From assembly GCA_948474755.1 (NCBI GenBank), contig CAOLHI010000935.1:413574-477573 (forward strand): DNA of 64,000 bases, read 5' to 3'. The translations under genes and the position numbers were made by a program. Under the pieces are notes generated by a model. It saw only the letters and a program-made list of their open reading frames with translations. It searched no databases and was not told the origin of the DNA. This DNA comes from Ctenosaura bakeri. Taxonomy: Eukaryota > Chordata > Lepidosauria > Squamata > Iguanidae. Of the stretch, positions 31,546 through 43,600 are shown piece after piece; positions within the stretch are counted from its first letter, which is position 1; every line of letters begins with the position of its first letter.

Positions 31546-33394
31546 CACACAGGCAAAGAAAATGACTTTGCTAGATTTGTCAAGATGTTGTTTTTCTTGC
31601 AGTCAGTTTAGATGGTCTGGAGGGATATCAATTCAAGCAGAACGCATTCTTCTCTTTGGTCATGTGAGTACCAGGATACAAAGAGTTATAAAATCTCAGC
31701 TATAAAATTTCTACTCCATTATCAACAGAAAAAGTAAGTTCCTTTGAGATCCCAATTTAGCCCCTTTCGTAGGCAGAGAATACTGAATTTCTCAAGAAGT
31801 CTCTGTATTGTTGCATCTGGAAAAATCTTTCAGGTGCTTTATAGATAAAACCCACCGAATGCAGTTCCAATGAAAAAGTTCTACCTTTGTTGAAGGTAGA
31901 AACTTCAAAGAGTAAAGTGCCTGTCCCTTGGCTCCTTCTTCTTTAGGATTTCCCTGCTGCAGCTAAAATGCAGTATCCTCAAATTGAGAAAACATATTCA
32001 GCAGTAGCCACGTTGGCCATACAGCAAAAGATAAATGATAGCCATTTCGAAGGTCATCAACTGCTAGTTATACAGAAAAGGGCATTTGATACAAGGCAAC
32101 CAGTTCATGCCAGAGGAAAATGCCAGGCTGATGACACACTACTTATGACAGTCAGCCCCCACGGCTACTTTCTACCCTGCTTTTCTGACACAAGAAAAGG
32201 GTCAAATGGTCTCTCCAGGAACAATCATTCATCATTTATATAGGTCATAGGGCCCCAGTTTCACATCAAGTTTTCTCACCAAAATGCAGAGGTGGACTTT
32301 CAACCTGTTCCAGTTTTTTGTTGTTGTTCTTTTCATTTTTGGCAGTCTGTATGGCTGGTGGAAGACCTGGAGCAACAAATTGTACCAGGTCCTTCTCAGA
32401 GTTGCCCACCTTGTCTTATAACAACTGGTGCAGGATAGGGACTAAGTGGGCAGACTAGGAGCTGAGAGGTCCTATGTATAAAATTTGCCCCAGTTGTAAA
32501 TTTACTAGCAGGCCAAAACTAAACCCAACTGTCAATCTGCATTATAAAAGGATAATAACACCGACCTGTCTTAGAGGCCTGTTGAAAGAGATTACTAGAG
32601 ATAATTAATGTGATGTGCTTTGAACTCACCAAAGTGCTATATGAAATTCTAAGCATTATTAACATGTCATTTTGCTATCCGTGTTGGAGTTTCTTAATAA
32701 CTGCAGTTCCCATAGGATGCTGGTGTCAATGCTACTTCTGTTTAAGAGACAATTAAGCACCAACTGTATTCTGAGTGCCAAACTGTTCACAGAAGTAACA
32801 TGTTCCCTGTCCAGAGGGCTTCATTATATTCAGAGCAGGAGCTGGAGATGGTGGAAGAAACTAAACATGGGCTATTCAGCAATTGCCCATTCTGTGTCTC
32901 TCAGACTGCTCTGAAAAGCAGACCAATTTTTCAGGTGGTAGAAAAGATGTCAATGGAAATATGGTATCTACAAAAATTGCTTCTTCCTGTTGCTTCACTG
33001 TTAGCATGTGTTAGTCATACATCAGTCATACACCTCCATGAGTCGTGTGGACAACTAGGGAAGAGTCAGTTTGCACTGGAACAGACAAGAGAGATTAGAA
33101 GGCTTTGCTAAAGACATGGAGCAGGAGGTTGAGGGCTGTTCAGTAAAATGGGGTGGGCAACTGTGGAGGGATCAAGGATCATTTTTCAGTCCTCAATCCC
33201 CTAGTGGGCTGCACGGCATGACTAATGTAACTGGAAGTGATCCCACGTAAATCTTGTTTCATTTTTCACTGATACGGTAGCAATTTGCAGGGCAGAGTTC
33301 TTGTCATTTTTGAAGTATGTGGTGTGGGTGGGGAGTTGTGAGGGGCAAACTGCTGCAGTTTGCAGATGTTTTAACCTATTTTTGGGAGGGGGCA

Positions 33395-33464
33395 GAATCC
33401 CAGAATTTCCAAGCTGGGAGAGTCTGGGAGTTGTGGTAAAAAATGTAACATTTCCAAGCTCTGC
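33395..33464. repeat. MITE fragment, 'aactcccagaatcc' family
   Basis: 'agtctgggagttgtggtaaa' followed by 'aatgtaacatttccaagctc'. Confidence 0.5.
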
Positions 33465-33708
33465 TCAAGTAAGTTGTGTAATATCTACCGTGGATCTGAG
33501 ACTCAGCAGAGGGAGACCTCCATTGAGGTTGTGTTTGCTGATGCAATAGACTTATTTTAATTCCCTCACATGGGCTCAAATCATGTCAGGGCAACAACTT
33601 ACCAGGCCCTGCCTTAAAAAACAGGAAGCATAGTGAAAAGAGAATATAAAAGGACAGGGAACCTTTCTTTGTCCTTTGGCTGGCTCCCTACACAACTGAT
33701 GTTTATTG

Positions 33709-33998
33709 CAGGGTGGGAATTATGATGACCTTCATGGGCCCTTTCACACTACACAAGCATTGAAGTATGAATCCACTTTAACTGTCATGGTTCTGTCCTA
33801 CACAAACCTAGACTTTGCAACTACAAATCCTAGGATTTTATAACATGCAGCCATGACAATTAGAGTGGAATCACAGTGCTATAACTGTGCAGTGTGAAAG
33901 GGCCCAAGATGTTGATCATTCCTTATCAGCTATGCTGATTAGGGCTGATGGGACTTGCTATCTAGGAACATCATCAGGGCTGCATAATTCCCACCCTG
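33709..33998. mobile_element. Composite inverted-repeat unit containing two MITEs
   Basis: A perfect 16-bp inverted repeat (CAGGGTGGGAATTATG at 33709-33724; CATAATTCCCACCCTG at 33983-33998) encloses a second MITE, 33736-33905, with ends GGGCCCTTTCACACTACAC and GTGCAGTGTGAAAGGGCCC. The DNA between that MITE and the right arm is also palindrome-like ('cagctatgctgattagggct'). Confidence 0.7.
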
Positions 33999-34631
33999 GT
34001 GTAGTAGATAAGTAGGGAGCGAACTCGGGGTATTACTTCCCATCTCTGTGATAAGCAGTCATTTCAGAAGGAAAGGAGGTGACAAGGGAAAGCTTATGAT
34101 TGGAGTTGCTCCTGCTGCTGGGGCATGAAAGGAAAGTGAAAGGAAGGTGGCAAGGATGTGATGGCAAAGAAGTAGATATCCTGTTTAGAAAGCCAGCTAT
34201 AGTTCAGAGCTCCTTAAATGCAATCTGTACAATCAAGGTTTACAGAAACCAGGTTTATAGTCCATTAGTATTTTTGCTTCAGCAGACCAGATCAGCAGTA
34301 AATTCAGAGGCCAGTTCAAGGGAATATCCAGTAGCATAGTCAACACACAAAGCGAGAGTCAAAGTTTTTTAGAACACAAGCCAAGGATCAAAAGACAAAA
34401 CTGTTGCTTCCACTAGAATTGTCAGTTGTCTATTAGAGACTTCGCAGTCTCCCCAGCTGTTTGCCTGATTAATGAGACTTCTCTATACAAGTGTTCTGCA
34501 AATCATGTGCTCTGAGCTTAGAAAACCTAAAAGTTTTGGTTACAACTCATATAACTCACCCAGCCAGCATAGCGGATGTCAGAGTACATTTAAGAGATCA
34601 AGAAAGTAGGACTAGTTTCAATATCAAAACC

Positions 34632-34900
34632 AGAGCTTGGAATAGTTACTTTTCTAGACTATGGTCACTTTCACACTGCAAAGTGAGAGTATTATAATTC
34701 TACTTTAATTGACAACTTTAATTGTATCCTACAGAATCCTGGGGTCTGTATTTTGGTCAGAGACACTAGAGCTGTCTGGTTGAGAATTCTAAATGCCTTA
34801 TGAAACTCCTAATCCCAGGATTTCATAGGATGGAGCCATGGGAGTTAAAGTGGTATCAAATTACTACAACTTTGTAGTGCAAAAGTTACTTCAGAATTCA
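34632..34900. mobile_element. Palindromic MITE (TTTCACAC family) next to another MITE end
   Basis: From 'ggtcactttcacactgcaaa' to 'tttgtagtgcaaaagttact', with internal inverted blocks 'cctacagaatcctggggtct' and 'taatcccaggatttcatagg'. The left flank 34632-34658 is the end of an 'agcttggaatagttactttt' MITE, so two families abut here. Confidence 0.6.
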
Positions 34901-35399
34901 AAGGGGATGCATGGAGGCATAGCCCCAAAAGTTACATTTTCAAGGTCCAAAAACCTGAACAATGCCTATCCTCCTTATGCCAGCAGAAAGGTGAACTAAT
35001 TTTGTTGATATTTTCACTGTTCTGACCAAGCCCACTTTAGAGTTCAGATCTGGATTGACAAAAATAATATGGTCCTTCTGCGGGAAGATTTTTTTTTTAA
35101 ATCTCTCTGCAAGTACTGCGTTTTTTCTGGACATCATGCTTTTAGAAATAAAGTGCTCACAGCTGCTTTCCCCATAGTGCTCTCATGGCCAGCTTCTATA
35201 CTTTCATAACGTTATACTTGCAAAAAGGGAAAATGAAAACAGGGAGAGTGTTACAGGGGCGAGAGGCTGCTGAGGAAATTGAATTTTTCTTCACTAGCGG
35301 CACACACAAGAAATCAGTCCATCTCCCTACCTAGGCAGCTTTAACTATCTTCTAATCTTCCACACACACAGCCCTACACAATGAACATTTCCTGTGCCT

Positions 35400-35545
35400 A
35401 CTTCTCCCATTATTTATTTGCTATATTTATATCTTGGCTTCTTGTCAGTTTGCTCAAGATGGTATACATGGTTTGCCTACTTTACCTTCACGGCAACCCT
35501 CATGGTAGATCATACTCAGAGCAAGTGACTGGCTCAAGGCTAATC
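35400..35545. repeat. Old dispersed repeat (MIR/L2-like)
   Basis: 'ttatttgctatatttatatc' then 'cggcaaccctcatggtagat' and 'agtgactggctcaaggctaa' resemble the common reptilian repeat with 'gcaaccctgtgaggtaggct' and 'gtgactggcccaaggtcacc'. Degraded. Confidence 0.4.
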
Positions 35546-35739
35546 AGAGAGTAAGATGCTCCTCTTTCAGTTCCTCACAGGATCCTTCCCTCTTTAAAAT
35601 GCTTTGGTCCCTGAGAGGTAGCTGGACAATTTTAGACTCTGGACTTGACAGTCTTATTGGGGGAGCTTGGTGGGGATCAGACTTTTTAACTGGCACTATT
35701 TTATTCTAAAATATGTAAGCCTGCCCTGCTACAGTTGCA

Positions 35740-36093
35740 TACTATCCAACATTTTGCAGATGAAAAAAGGAAAATATGCAGCCAAACAACATCAGAGTGT
35801 TGTTGGGATGACAAAAGTTATTAATGAGGAAGAAAACATAAGCCAGGAGAGGTTACAACAGTTTGCTGTTCCTACTGGGAAGGGCAAGACTCCACCCTGT
35901 TCTTTCCTTTCCCCTCTGCTGAGTTAACTGAATGCAACCTAGTTTTGTGCTTTGAACGCAGTTTAGAGCAATTGATGTAAGTTGAGGAAAAATGGGAGAA
36001 ACTGGGAGGAGGAAAGAAAAACTGGGACATTTTAAAAGCGGTTGAAAAGTGGGATGACAGAAGATTAATTGGGACTGTCCTTGCCAAATCTGG
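35740..36093 (-). repeat. Interspersed repeat R1, copy 5, with likely target duplication
   Basis: R1 in reverse orientation. Flanks AGTTGCA at 35733-35739 and 36095-36101 are identical over 7 bases (8-mers CAGTTGCA and GAGTTGCA). Blocks 'actgggaagggcaagactcc' and 'gaagattaattgggactgtc' identify the family. Confidence 0.65.
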
Positions 36094-36609
36094 AGAGTTG
36101 CAAAATGTGAAGGTGGGGACCTTCCTGTTCAATGCTCAATGGGGCTCAATGGGGCCCTGGACTTCTGCTTTCAAAGTTCCACTGTCATTGCCTATTGTTG
36201 CTCCCACCTATGCTGTGATTACAACTTTCCCTGTTTTTCCCTATACTTTCAACGGCAGTCTCCTCTGGCTCCTCGCATCCACTCTTTTCTCAAAGGACAA
36301 ATCCCTTCACTCCAGTGTGGGCAGAGGACAGGAGAAGGGTGCAGCCAAAAGGCTTGCCAACAGCAGCTCAACTCTCAAAGTGACTGTGATAGGGGAGACA
36401 GAAATCAGAGGTGTAGAGGCAGAACTGTTGAAAGTTGAAAATGGCTTATGATTCTAGATTCTGTGGGAGGGAATGCAGCTTTGTTCTCCAGAGTGCAAAA
36501 ACCTTCCAAGTGTTTTTTCCCTCTAAGCAGATTAGTCACAGAAATTTGGAAGTAGTTACGCGTTTTGACAATAATGACAAAAAGCACACTTCGAGGCTGA
36601 GCTTGTGGA

Positions 36610-36678
36610 AGTCCTGGGTGTACTGACTGGGACATTCTGGGAGCTGTAGTCCAAAAAAGGAAATTGGACAAGCTCTAC
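36610..36678. repeat. MITE fragment, 'aactcccagaatcc' family
   Basis: 'acattctgggagctgtagtc' then 'caaaaaaggaaattggacaa'. Confidence 0.5.
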
Positions 36679-36734
36679 TTTGAGTATTTATGGATTTCTT
36701 TGTTTGGTGAAGGCTGAAGAGTAGTGGTTTCCAA

Positions 36735-36830
36735 GTGTGGGTCCCCAGATGTTGTTGAACTTCACATCCCAGAATCCTTGATTATGGGCCATGCCAGCTA
36801 GAAATTATGGGAGATGCAGGTGAGACAACC
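36735..36830. repeat. 'ccagatgttgttgaacttca' palindromic repeat
   Basis: The left half 'cccagatgttgttgaacttc' and 'atcccagaatccttgattat' is followed by the inverted half 'attatgggagatgcaggtga'. Confidence 0.5.
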
Positions 36831-37237
36831 TCTGCAAACCCATATTTGATAACAACTTCTTAAGAGTCTCTTCATCCAAATATAAGCTACAAACGAGGGA
36901 TTGATGAAATCTTGACTGTAAGGCATATTGCTTTGAGAAAGTTTAATAGCATATCAAAATAAAATTTTGGATACTTTCTACTTGCAGAGTTATGACTCAA
37001 CTGATTGCTCGGCCTTTCAATGCTCAGTGTTGTTTTTTTTTAAATTTAACCTACTGGATTTGTATTTTGGGCTGTTTTGAGACAGAAACAGGCATGGATG
37101 CCCTAGTGGATGACTTATGCTGGGGAATGCATAGCAGAAGTACGGTATATTCCTTCCAGACTCTGATACTACTGAATTTGCCATCCTTCTGGCTATCTGG
37201 ATGAGGGTCAGAGGGCTTGAAGTCTGGTAGAATAGGT

Positions 37238-37465
37238 TAGGTTTCTTTCACAGTATGCAGTTATAGCACTTTGAACCTGCTTTAATGACCATGATGGCTT
37301 CCTACCAAATCCTGGGATCTGTAGCTTGGTAAGGCACTAGAGCTCTCTTGTAGAGCATTCTAAATACCTCATTAAACTATAGATCCCAGAATTGCATTGG
37401 CTAAAGCCATGGTAATTAAAGTGGAATTAAAGTGCTATAATTATGTAATATGAAAGACACCATAG
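37238..37465. mobile_element. Palindromic MITE, TTTCACAC family
   Basis: From 'aggtttctttcacagtatgc' to 'tataattatgtaatatgaaa', with arms 'accatgatggcttcctacca' and 'ctaaagccatggtaattaaa'. Confidence 0.65.
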
Positions 37466-37559
37466 AAAGAAAAAAAATTAGGAACCACAAGAAAATGATT
37501 GTCTTCACGCTCACTTTTTTGTCACTTTAAAAAGACATTACCACTGTCTGAGCATACCT

Positions 37560-37789
37560 GAGGCTCTTTCACACTACACAGTTACAGTGCTATGATTCTA
37601 CTTGAACTGCCATGGCAACAGTCTATTGAATCATGGCATTTATAGTTCTGGAGGTGGGGCAGCATTCAGAATTCTTAGCCAAAAACCTGTAGTGCCTGAC
37701 CAAATTGTAAATTCCAGGATTCCAGAGGACATTGCCATGGCAGTTCAAGTGGAATTGCAGTGCTATAACTGAGTAGTGTATGGAGACCT
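37560..37789. mobile_element. Palindromic MITE, TTTCACAC family
   Basis: From 'gaggctctttcacactacac' to 'gctataactgagtagtgtat'; arms 'cttgaactgccatggcaaca' and 'acattgccatggcagttcaa' are inverted. The same family lies 100 bp to the left. Confidence 0.7.
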
Positions 37790-39167
37790 CCGGAGATTTT
37801 CCCCCCCAAAATCAGAAACAGAGTGGCACTACAATCATATGCACAGGTTGCATCTATTTTTTTTACTGTCGTATATTTTTATCAAGTTCACATTCTTCCC
37901 AAGCAAGACCAAATCCCATACAGTCCTACTACAGAAATGGAGAGGTTTCCCCTTCTGCACATGATGCTTTGCTTTACAAGTCCAGTGATTTCTCATATTT
38001 CCTTCTCAGGATACACACTTTCTCTCATCTCTGACTGTTCAGATATTTGCAGGTACCGGTGTGTTTTTTTCTCTCACTTTACATTTTCCTGGTTATCACA
38101 TATGCACAGCCAGAAGAGGTAACATCATGGACAAGAGTGTGTATCACACATGCTTCCCAGCAGTCTGCAAAAGCAGGGGGTAGAACCAATGATTGTGCAC
38201 AGCAGTTCTCTACAACCTGCATATCCCCTGATTAGGGAGAAACAAACAAAAGCTTTGCTAGTCAGGAGGGATAAAAGATAACAGCAAAGCAAGCAGTCTT
38301 TCAAAAGATTCTACTAAATACAAACAGCAGGGTGGAAGACAAGCTGTTAGACATGCACCATATCAAAAGAGACAACCCACATCTTTCTTTTGGACAGCCA
38401 GAGGGCACATCATGGATGACAATACAGACTTACAGTGCTTCTGGACATGGGGGCCTACTAGCACAGCTTCAATCCAGGTGAGGAGTGGAGGCAACAGGCT
38501 GGAAACTCTTTCCAAATATATATAGACATAGGCATTTATTTAGAGGAATATTAAAATATCTAAAAAGTGACAGGTTGCTAAGAGGATTGCTTGAAAAACT
38601 TGGTTTTAAGACCTATGAGCACTGAGTTGTTTTTAACTGATTTTGACTGTGATTTTTTCTGGATAATTGCTGTGCATATTAAAGACCATATTAAAGGCTG
38701 CATGCTTACTTGACAGTAAGAACTTAGTGATGAATGTGCAGAGTATCTGGCTATAAAACACATATTGGCCATTGCTCTGTTGTGCATAATCTGTACTAAT
38801 AAAGGATAATCAAAACCTGTAGCATAAGTATAACATAATTATGAACAAGGAGAAGGAAAATATGGACTAGACATACATGTGTATCTCTCTTTCTCTGTGC
38901 AGGAGGCCACTCTGACACTTGTCTTTTGTTGTATTACCAGGGTACCATAATAGGGAACAACATGCCTGGATTTCACATGTCCAAAGGACTTTTGATAGGG
39001 CTGTTGAATCTAAAAGAAAAGTGGGAGATAGCCACTTCTGATGGCATCTCTAAAAAATTCTATTCCTGCCATATTGAATTGGAGCCTTGTCATACTTAAA
39101 AACAGTCAAGACTGTTGGCTTCCATGTCAGTGGGAATGGTGACTCTGTTCTAGGTGTTAGTCTAAAC

Positions 39168-39240
39168 TTTAAAGGAGCTACCAGAGGCACTATCTGAGGG
39201 GTTCAGCACCTTGAAAAGCTCCTTTAAAGTGGATTCATCT
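39168..39240 (+). repeat. Short palindromic repeat R2
   Basis: Both arms are present: 'aactttaaaggagctaccag' and 'ttgaaaagctcctttaaagt'. Confidence 0.55.
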
Positions 39241-39861
39241 GACATGAACATTGATATCCAGTGGTTTCAGAGACAGGAAAGGACTGAATGGTGAGAAAGA
39301 TGAGAAAGAACAATCTTATGCTTCTGCACACACACAACTACAAGATCAGGGACTGTATTCTCTGCAATGATGTGCAAAGAACCCACTGCTTCCTGTTGCA
39401 AGAGTTACATTTTGCTAGTGTTCCAATCAAATGATTGCAGGAAGCTTTGTTTGTCTTGAATGCTTGGGAAAAGGCTTGAAGCCTCATACAATAACCACCT
39501 CTAGTGCTGTCTCTCTCGTTTCCTATTTGCCACAAGGCCTAGGAACGTTTCTTTGGGCAAGTTAGAGGCAGTACTAATCAATCGCTGAGTCCCAACAGAA
39601 TGACTTCTCTCAGTGGAGACTGGAACTTCAATTCGCAGAATCTCAAATGAGAAACCAACATCACTGGTGGCATTCTCACCAGGAAGAGAGTACAGAAGGC
39701 CTCTGCATGCAGGTATTGTTCTCCCCTGCACAGACAGGTAAGGATGGCTGCTAGCTGGCAGTTAGCTGGCCGCCCTGTCAGAAGGAACGCAGAGTTGAGT
39801 TCATTCTTCCTGATGTGAATACCACTAAGTGTGTTGGTTTCCTACTGCACACAGAGGCCTT

Positions 39862-39915
39862 TGGTCCTCCAGATGTCTGGACAACAATTCTCACCATCCC
39901 TGCTCACATGGGTTG
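39862..39915. repeat. 'ctccagatgtctggacaac' repeat half
   Basis: The sequence 'cctccagatgtctggacaac' and 'aattctcaccatccctgctc' recurs in reverse complement at 45183-45235. Confidence 0.6.
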
Positions 39916-40447
39916 GATCAGGGGAGATGGATTGCCTGAAACTTGACGAGGAATAAAGCAAAGCCAAATATAGCAAGCGAACAGAACAGACCATGTCAGA
40001 TGGATCCTAAACATTCATTGAGTCATGGGTAGGGGGCACAGTGGATGCAGCATTGATGGGTGCAGTGTTTCTGTGCATACTCCAACTTTCCAAGAACTTT
40101 TATCTTGTCCTCCCATCTTTTTGACTCCATTCCAGGTCACGTTTGCAAGAAGAGAGATCAGTAACTTTTTAGCTTAGTTTTGTTTTGGCCACAGCTGCAA
40201 GATTTGGAGGTCTGATAATTTTAAATGTTCAAAAACAATGAATCAGACTGATGTGTTTCAGTGTGGACCATATACTGGTCAATCTGGAACTAAAAGCAGC
40301 TTAGACAGCAATTCTAACTCCAAAATAGGGATGGCTGGAGACATTTAGGATGATGTGTTAGTGTCTCTAAATAAAGAAGAGAATGTAAATATAGTATATA
40401 TTACAAAAATAATGGTACTACGCACCAAATAAGAGAACACTTAACAT

Positions 40448-40485
40448 CTTCCAGCTCTACATTTCTATGATTCTATGAAACAACG
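40448..40485 (+). mobile_element. CR1 3' terminal fragment
   Basis: 'catcttccagctctacattt' then 'ctatgattctatgaa', the CR1-type end. Very short. Confidence 0.45.
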
Positions 40486-41371
40486 AAGGTCAATAAGTAA
40501 ACCATATAACTAAATGACATAGTTTACAACAGACAGTTGCATCGTAAAATGAAATTGAATGCTGTATACACAATATTATATAATCTGTTGTTTCATGTTA
40601 AGTATCTCTTATTGGCATGTAGTACAATTATTTTCATAGTATGTATTATATTTACATTCACTTCTTTATTTGGTTTGACTAATTTTTTTTTTACCCTTGA
40701 GCTTTGTAGGTGGTTTGTATCTTTTTGAGACCCTCCTGCAGTTGTGTTATCATTAGCATCTCTGCCAGCAGAAGAGAACATTGTTTGGGGGTTAGGGGAG
40801 AATGCTCCAGTTCTAAAATGGGGTATTCTGCAGGCCAGTCAGGGGAAGGGAGAAGGGAACTTTGGATTTACTGCTCCATTGTTCCCAGTTGAATCTTGAG
40901 TCTGAGCATCTCTATAAACATCAATGGTGTTACCTTTTCAGAGCTTAAAAAGTTACTATTTTGCAAGGTCTCTCTCCAAATTGGTTGCTAGTTTTCTACA
41001 GTAGTGTTGCATGGGACTAGAGACACTTTTCTCCATAGCTTATGAAGGACATATATTAAAAACACACTTTCCCTCTGTACAAGTTTTATCAATAGTTTAA
41101 TCACCGACGCTTTATGATTTCACATGAGAGTCTTCCTCTGCCGCCATTACTTTGCCACCCACACCCTAGGAATTCTGAGTTCCTGCAACAATCTATGCAT
41201 TCTTCTTTCAGCAATAAAGCTTTGGCGGAGGGGTGAAATTTGTTTTTACAGGGTGGCTACAATAGGAAGGACATATGTTCATGTTTGCTGTGAGGAAGGG
41301 GTAACAAGAGGCACTCACAAGACTCATGCAGGGATCGTCTAGGATTAGGGAAAGAATGCCAGTTAGTTTTT

Positions 41372-41430
41372 TCTCTCTCCCTCTCTCTCCCTCTCCCTTC
41401 TCCCTCCCCCCCCACATACACACACATAGG
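41372..41430. repeat. CT-rich low-complexity tract and (CA)n
   Basis: A CTCTCCCTCTC run followed by a C run and a short ACACAC run. Confidence 0.85.
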
Positions 41431-41637
41431 GAGGATAGAGTTACATGCCCCTTTCTGCTTCAACCAATGGTAACTGAACCAATAAAGTAGTTAAACCATA
41501 GTCTTTTATGGTATCTATATTGTGATAAAATTTTGTGGATTAGAATCCACTTCATCCTATGACAACCTTGGGTGCCATGAGGGCTTTGATCAGAGTTTGG
41601 GCAGTTTTTTGGGAGGCAATACGACTCTCAGATCTGA

Positions 41638-41730
41638 AGCTACCAAACCTTTTTGCACTACAACTGCCTTTGGCCACACTGGCTGGAAAATTCTGGATTT
41701 ATCATCTAAAAAGTAACTTTGTCTAAGCTT
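41638..41730. repeat. Palindromic MITE, 'aactcccagaatcc' family, degraded
   Basis: 'gcactacaactgcctttggc' and 'cacactggctggaaaattct' followed by 'tctaaaaagtaactttgtct'. Confidence 0.5.
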
Positions 41731-41998
41731 TGATTTTGGTATAAAACTTGTATGTCTGCATGGGCACCAATTGGTTGTAGGGCACAAACCAACATAAGAC
41801 AAAACAAGCAATAGTTTGTTTGGATGTCAATGAGCAGGATCCTAGCTTGTTGAACAAACCTTGGTTACAACAAACCCTGGTTTAGTACTACATGTCAACA
41901 TGGGTGGTCGCAAATTTGTGCTTTTTTCCTGGTGGTTTGGTTAGGTGCTCATTGATTTTATTCTTCCAGCAACTGAGAGCCATTAGCAGAACTTTTAC

Positions 41999-42636
41999 TA
42001 GGGATGGGCCAACCGAATCCTCAGATCCTTGGGAAGGATTCGAGATTCGCTTATCTGAATCCCCACATCAAAATAGGCAAACTGAATCTTTCAAATTCAC
42101 CAAACTTTGTTTTTAAAAATTGGTGCCTTCGGGGCCTGCCAAAGGCCTGATTGGAACTTGCAGCATAAAGCTGCACATGCTGGATGCTGCCTGTGTCCTC
42201 TGGGCTGCCTGCGCCCACTCGTGGGGCTACCTGTGTCCGCTCGTGCTGCCTGTCCCCACGGCTGCCTCTCTCTGCAAGGTAATCATCTCTGTTCTTTTGA
42301 CTTCAGACTGGAGGGTAGGGATTGGGAATTATTGAGACTGAACTAGAGACTTGACTTAAAAATCCCTTGCAGGACTTGAGACTGAACTTGAGGGAAGAGA
42401 ATTGAGACTGGAATAGAGGCTGTGTTTTTTTTAAAAGTGCCTTGTTGCAGGACTTAAGACTTGTCAAACTCTGCTTCAAAAACACTTTTCAGTAAGCGCT
42501 TTCTTTCCCTTGCTTTTTAAACCCTTTAAAAAAAAAAGAATTCGAAACATTTGAGATTGGTGAGATTAATGGATTCCCAGAACCTTCCAGGGATTCAGAT
42601 CCGGATTCGGAAAATTCTGGATTCGTCCCATCCCTA
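41999..42636. mobile_element. hAT-type element, short relative of 17390-19110, 8-bp target duplication
   Basis: A 638-bp element with ends TAGGGATGGGCCAACCGAAT and ATTCGTCCCATCCCTA. It is flanked by perfect 8-bp duplications ACTTTTAC (41991-41998 and 42637-42644). It shares with the longer element the left 100 bp, a 'ctctctgcaaggtaat' joint, the 'gactggagggtagggattgg' block, 'cccttgcaggacttgag' and the right ~130 bp. It lacks the minisatellite, most of the middle, the hairpin and the SINE. The minus-strand ORF across it is not a gene. Confidence 0.9.
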
Positions 42637-43095
42637 ACTTTTACTGTTCTGTTGATGGCTGGCGAAGCCACAAAGCATAATGTTTTTGACAGAGACCAGA
42701 AGTAGAAACTTTGGTGCTTGAGACCATGGACTACTAGAAAGCATTTCCTCTTGATAAGCCCACTCTTTTCTGTCAGCATTTCTTCTCAGGCATCTGTGAT
42801 GTAATACAGAAGGCAGCTTTTCTGGGTACAAAAAATGAGCAAGCAACCAGCAGGAAATCCCCCGAGGACAGGCTATTTTAGAAAATGTTAGATCTGGATT
42901 TTGTTTCTCAACTTGGTCATCATTATGCAGTATGACAGCACGTAGACAACAAGGGTTTTCCTCACCAAGAAAAAGGGTTGTGTGTGAGAGCCCAGCAGAA
43001 AGCAAATAGTTCCCTGTCTGTTCCAGTTCCTTCCAAATAACAAGAATGTGCAGTGTCACTGGCTGCAGAGCATGGGATCAAGGGGAGTTCATGCA

Positions 43096-43188
43096 GATTG
43101 TCTTTGGGCTCCCTTCCCAATCAACTGAAAGGCACATCAACCGATTGTCTTTGGCCTCTCTGCCCAATCAACCAATAAGCACATCCAT
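43096..43188. repeat. Two-copy 47-bp tandem duplication
   Basis: 'gattgtctttgggctccctt' ... 'aaaggcacatcaa' is repeated next to itself as 'gattgtctttggcctctctg' ... 'aataagcacatcca'. Confidence 0.8.
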
Positions 43189-43552
43189 TTTGCATATCTT
43201 CCAGTGTCAATAATCTGATCTGCTATGCCCCACACATAAAGGGTGGAGGGGACAGTCACAGTCTTCCTTCCCATGGGGTAGAATAAAGCATTTGACTTGG
43301 GTGGTGAGGGTGAGGAATGGAATGAACCTTCTTCCCTTGGAGGGCCCGCACCACTATTGTGGAGAGCTACCACTCTGAAGCACCTCCCTGGCTGTGATGC
43401 ACAGCTTTCTAAAAAACCATCTGATGCTGTGCCCCAAGGAACAGAAACCCAAGCAAGCAGTGGCAATTGGAGGGCAGGGAAGGAAGAAAAGGAGGAGTGG
43501 TGGTCAAGGGAAGCAGGAGGGATAGATGGGTGGTAATACAGGGAGGAAGAAG

Positions 43553-43600
43553 GGGAGTTGTGGTTGTGATGGAGGAGGAAGAGGAAGAAGAGGAGGGGGG
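43553..43600. repeat. Purine-rich (GGA/GAA) tract
   Basis: A 'ggaggaggaagaggaagaag' run ending in a G run at about 43600. Confidence 0.8.
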
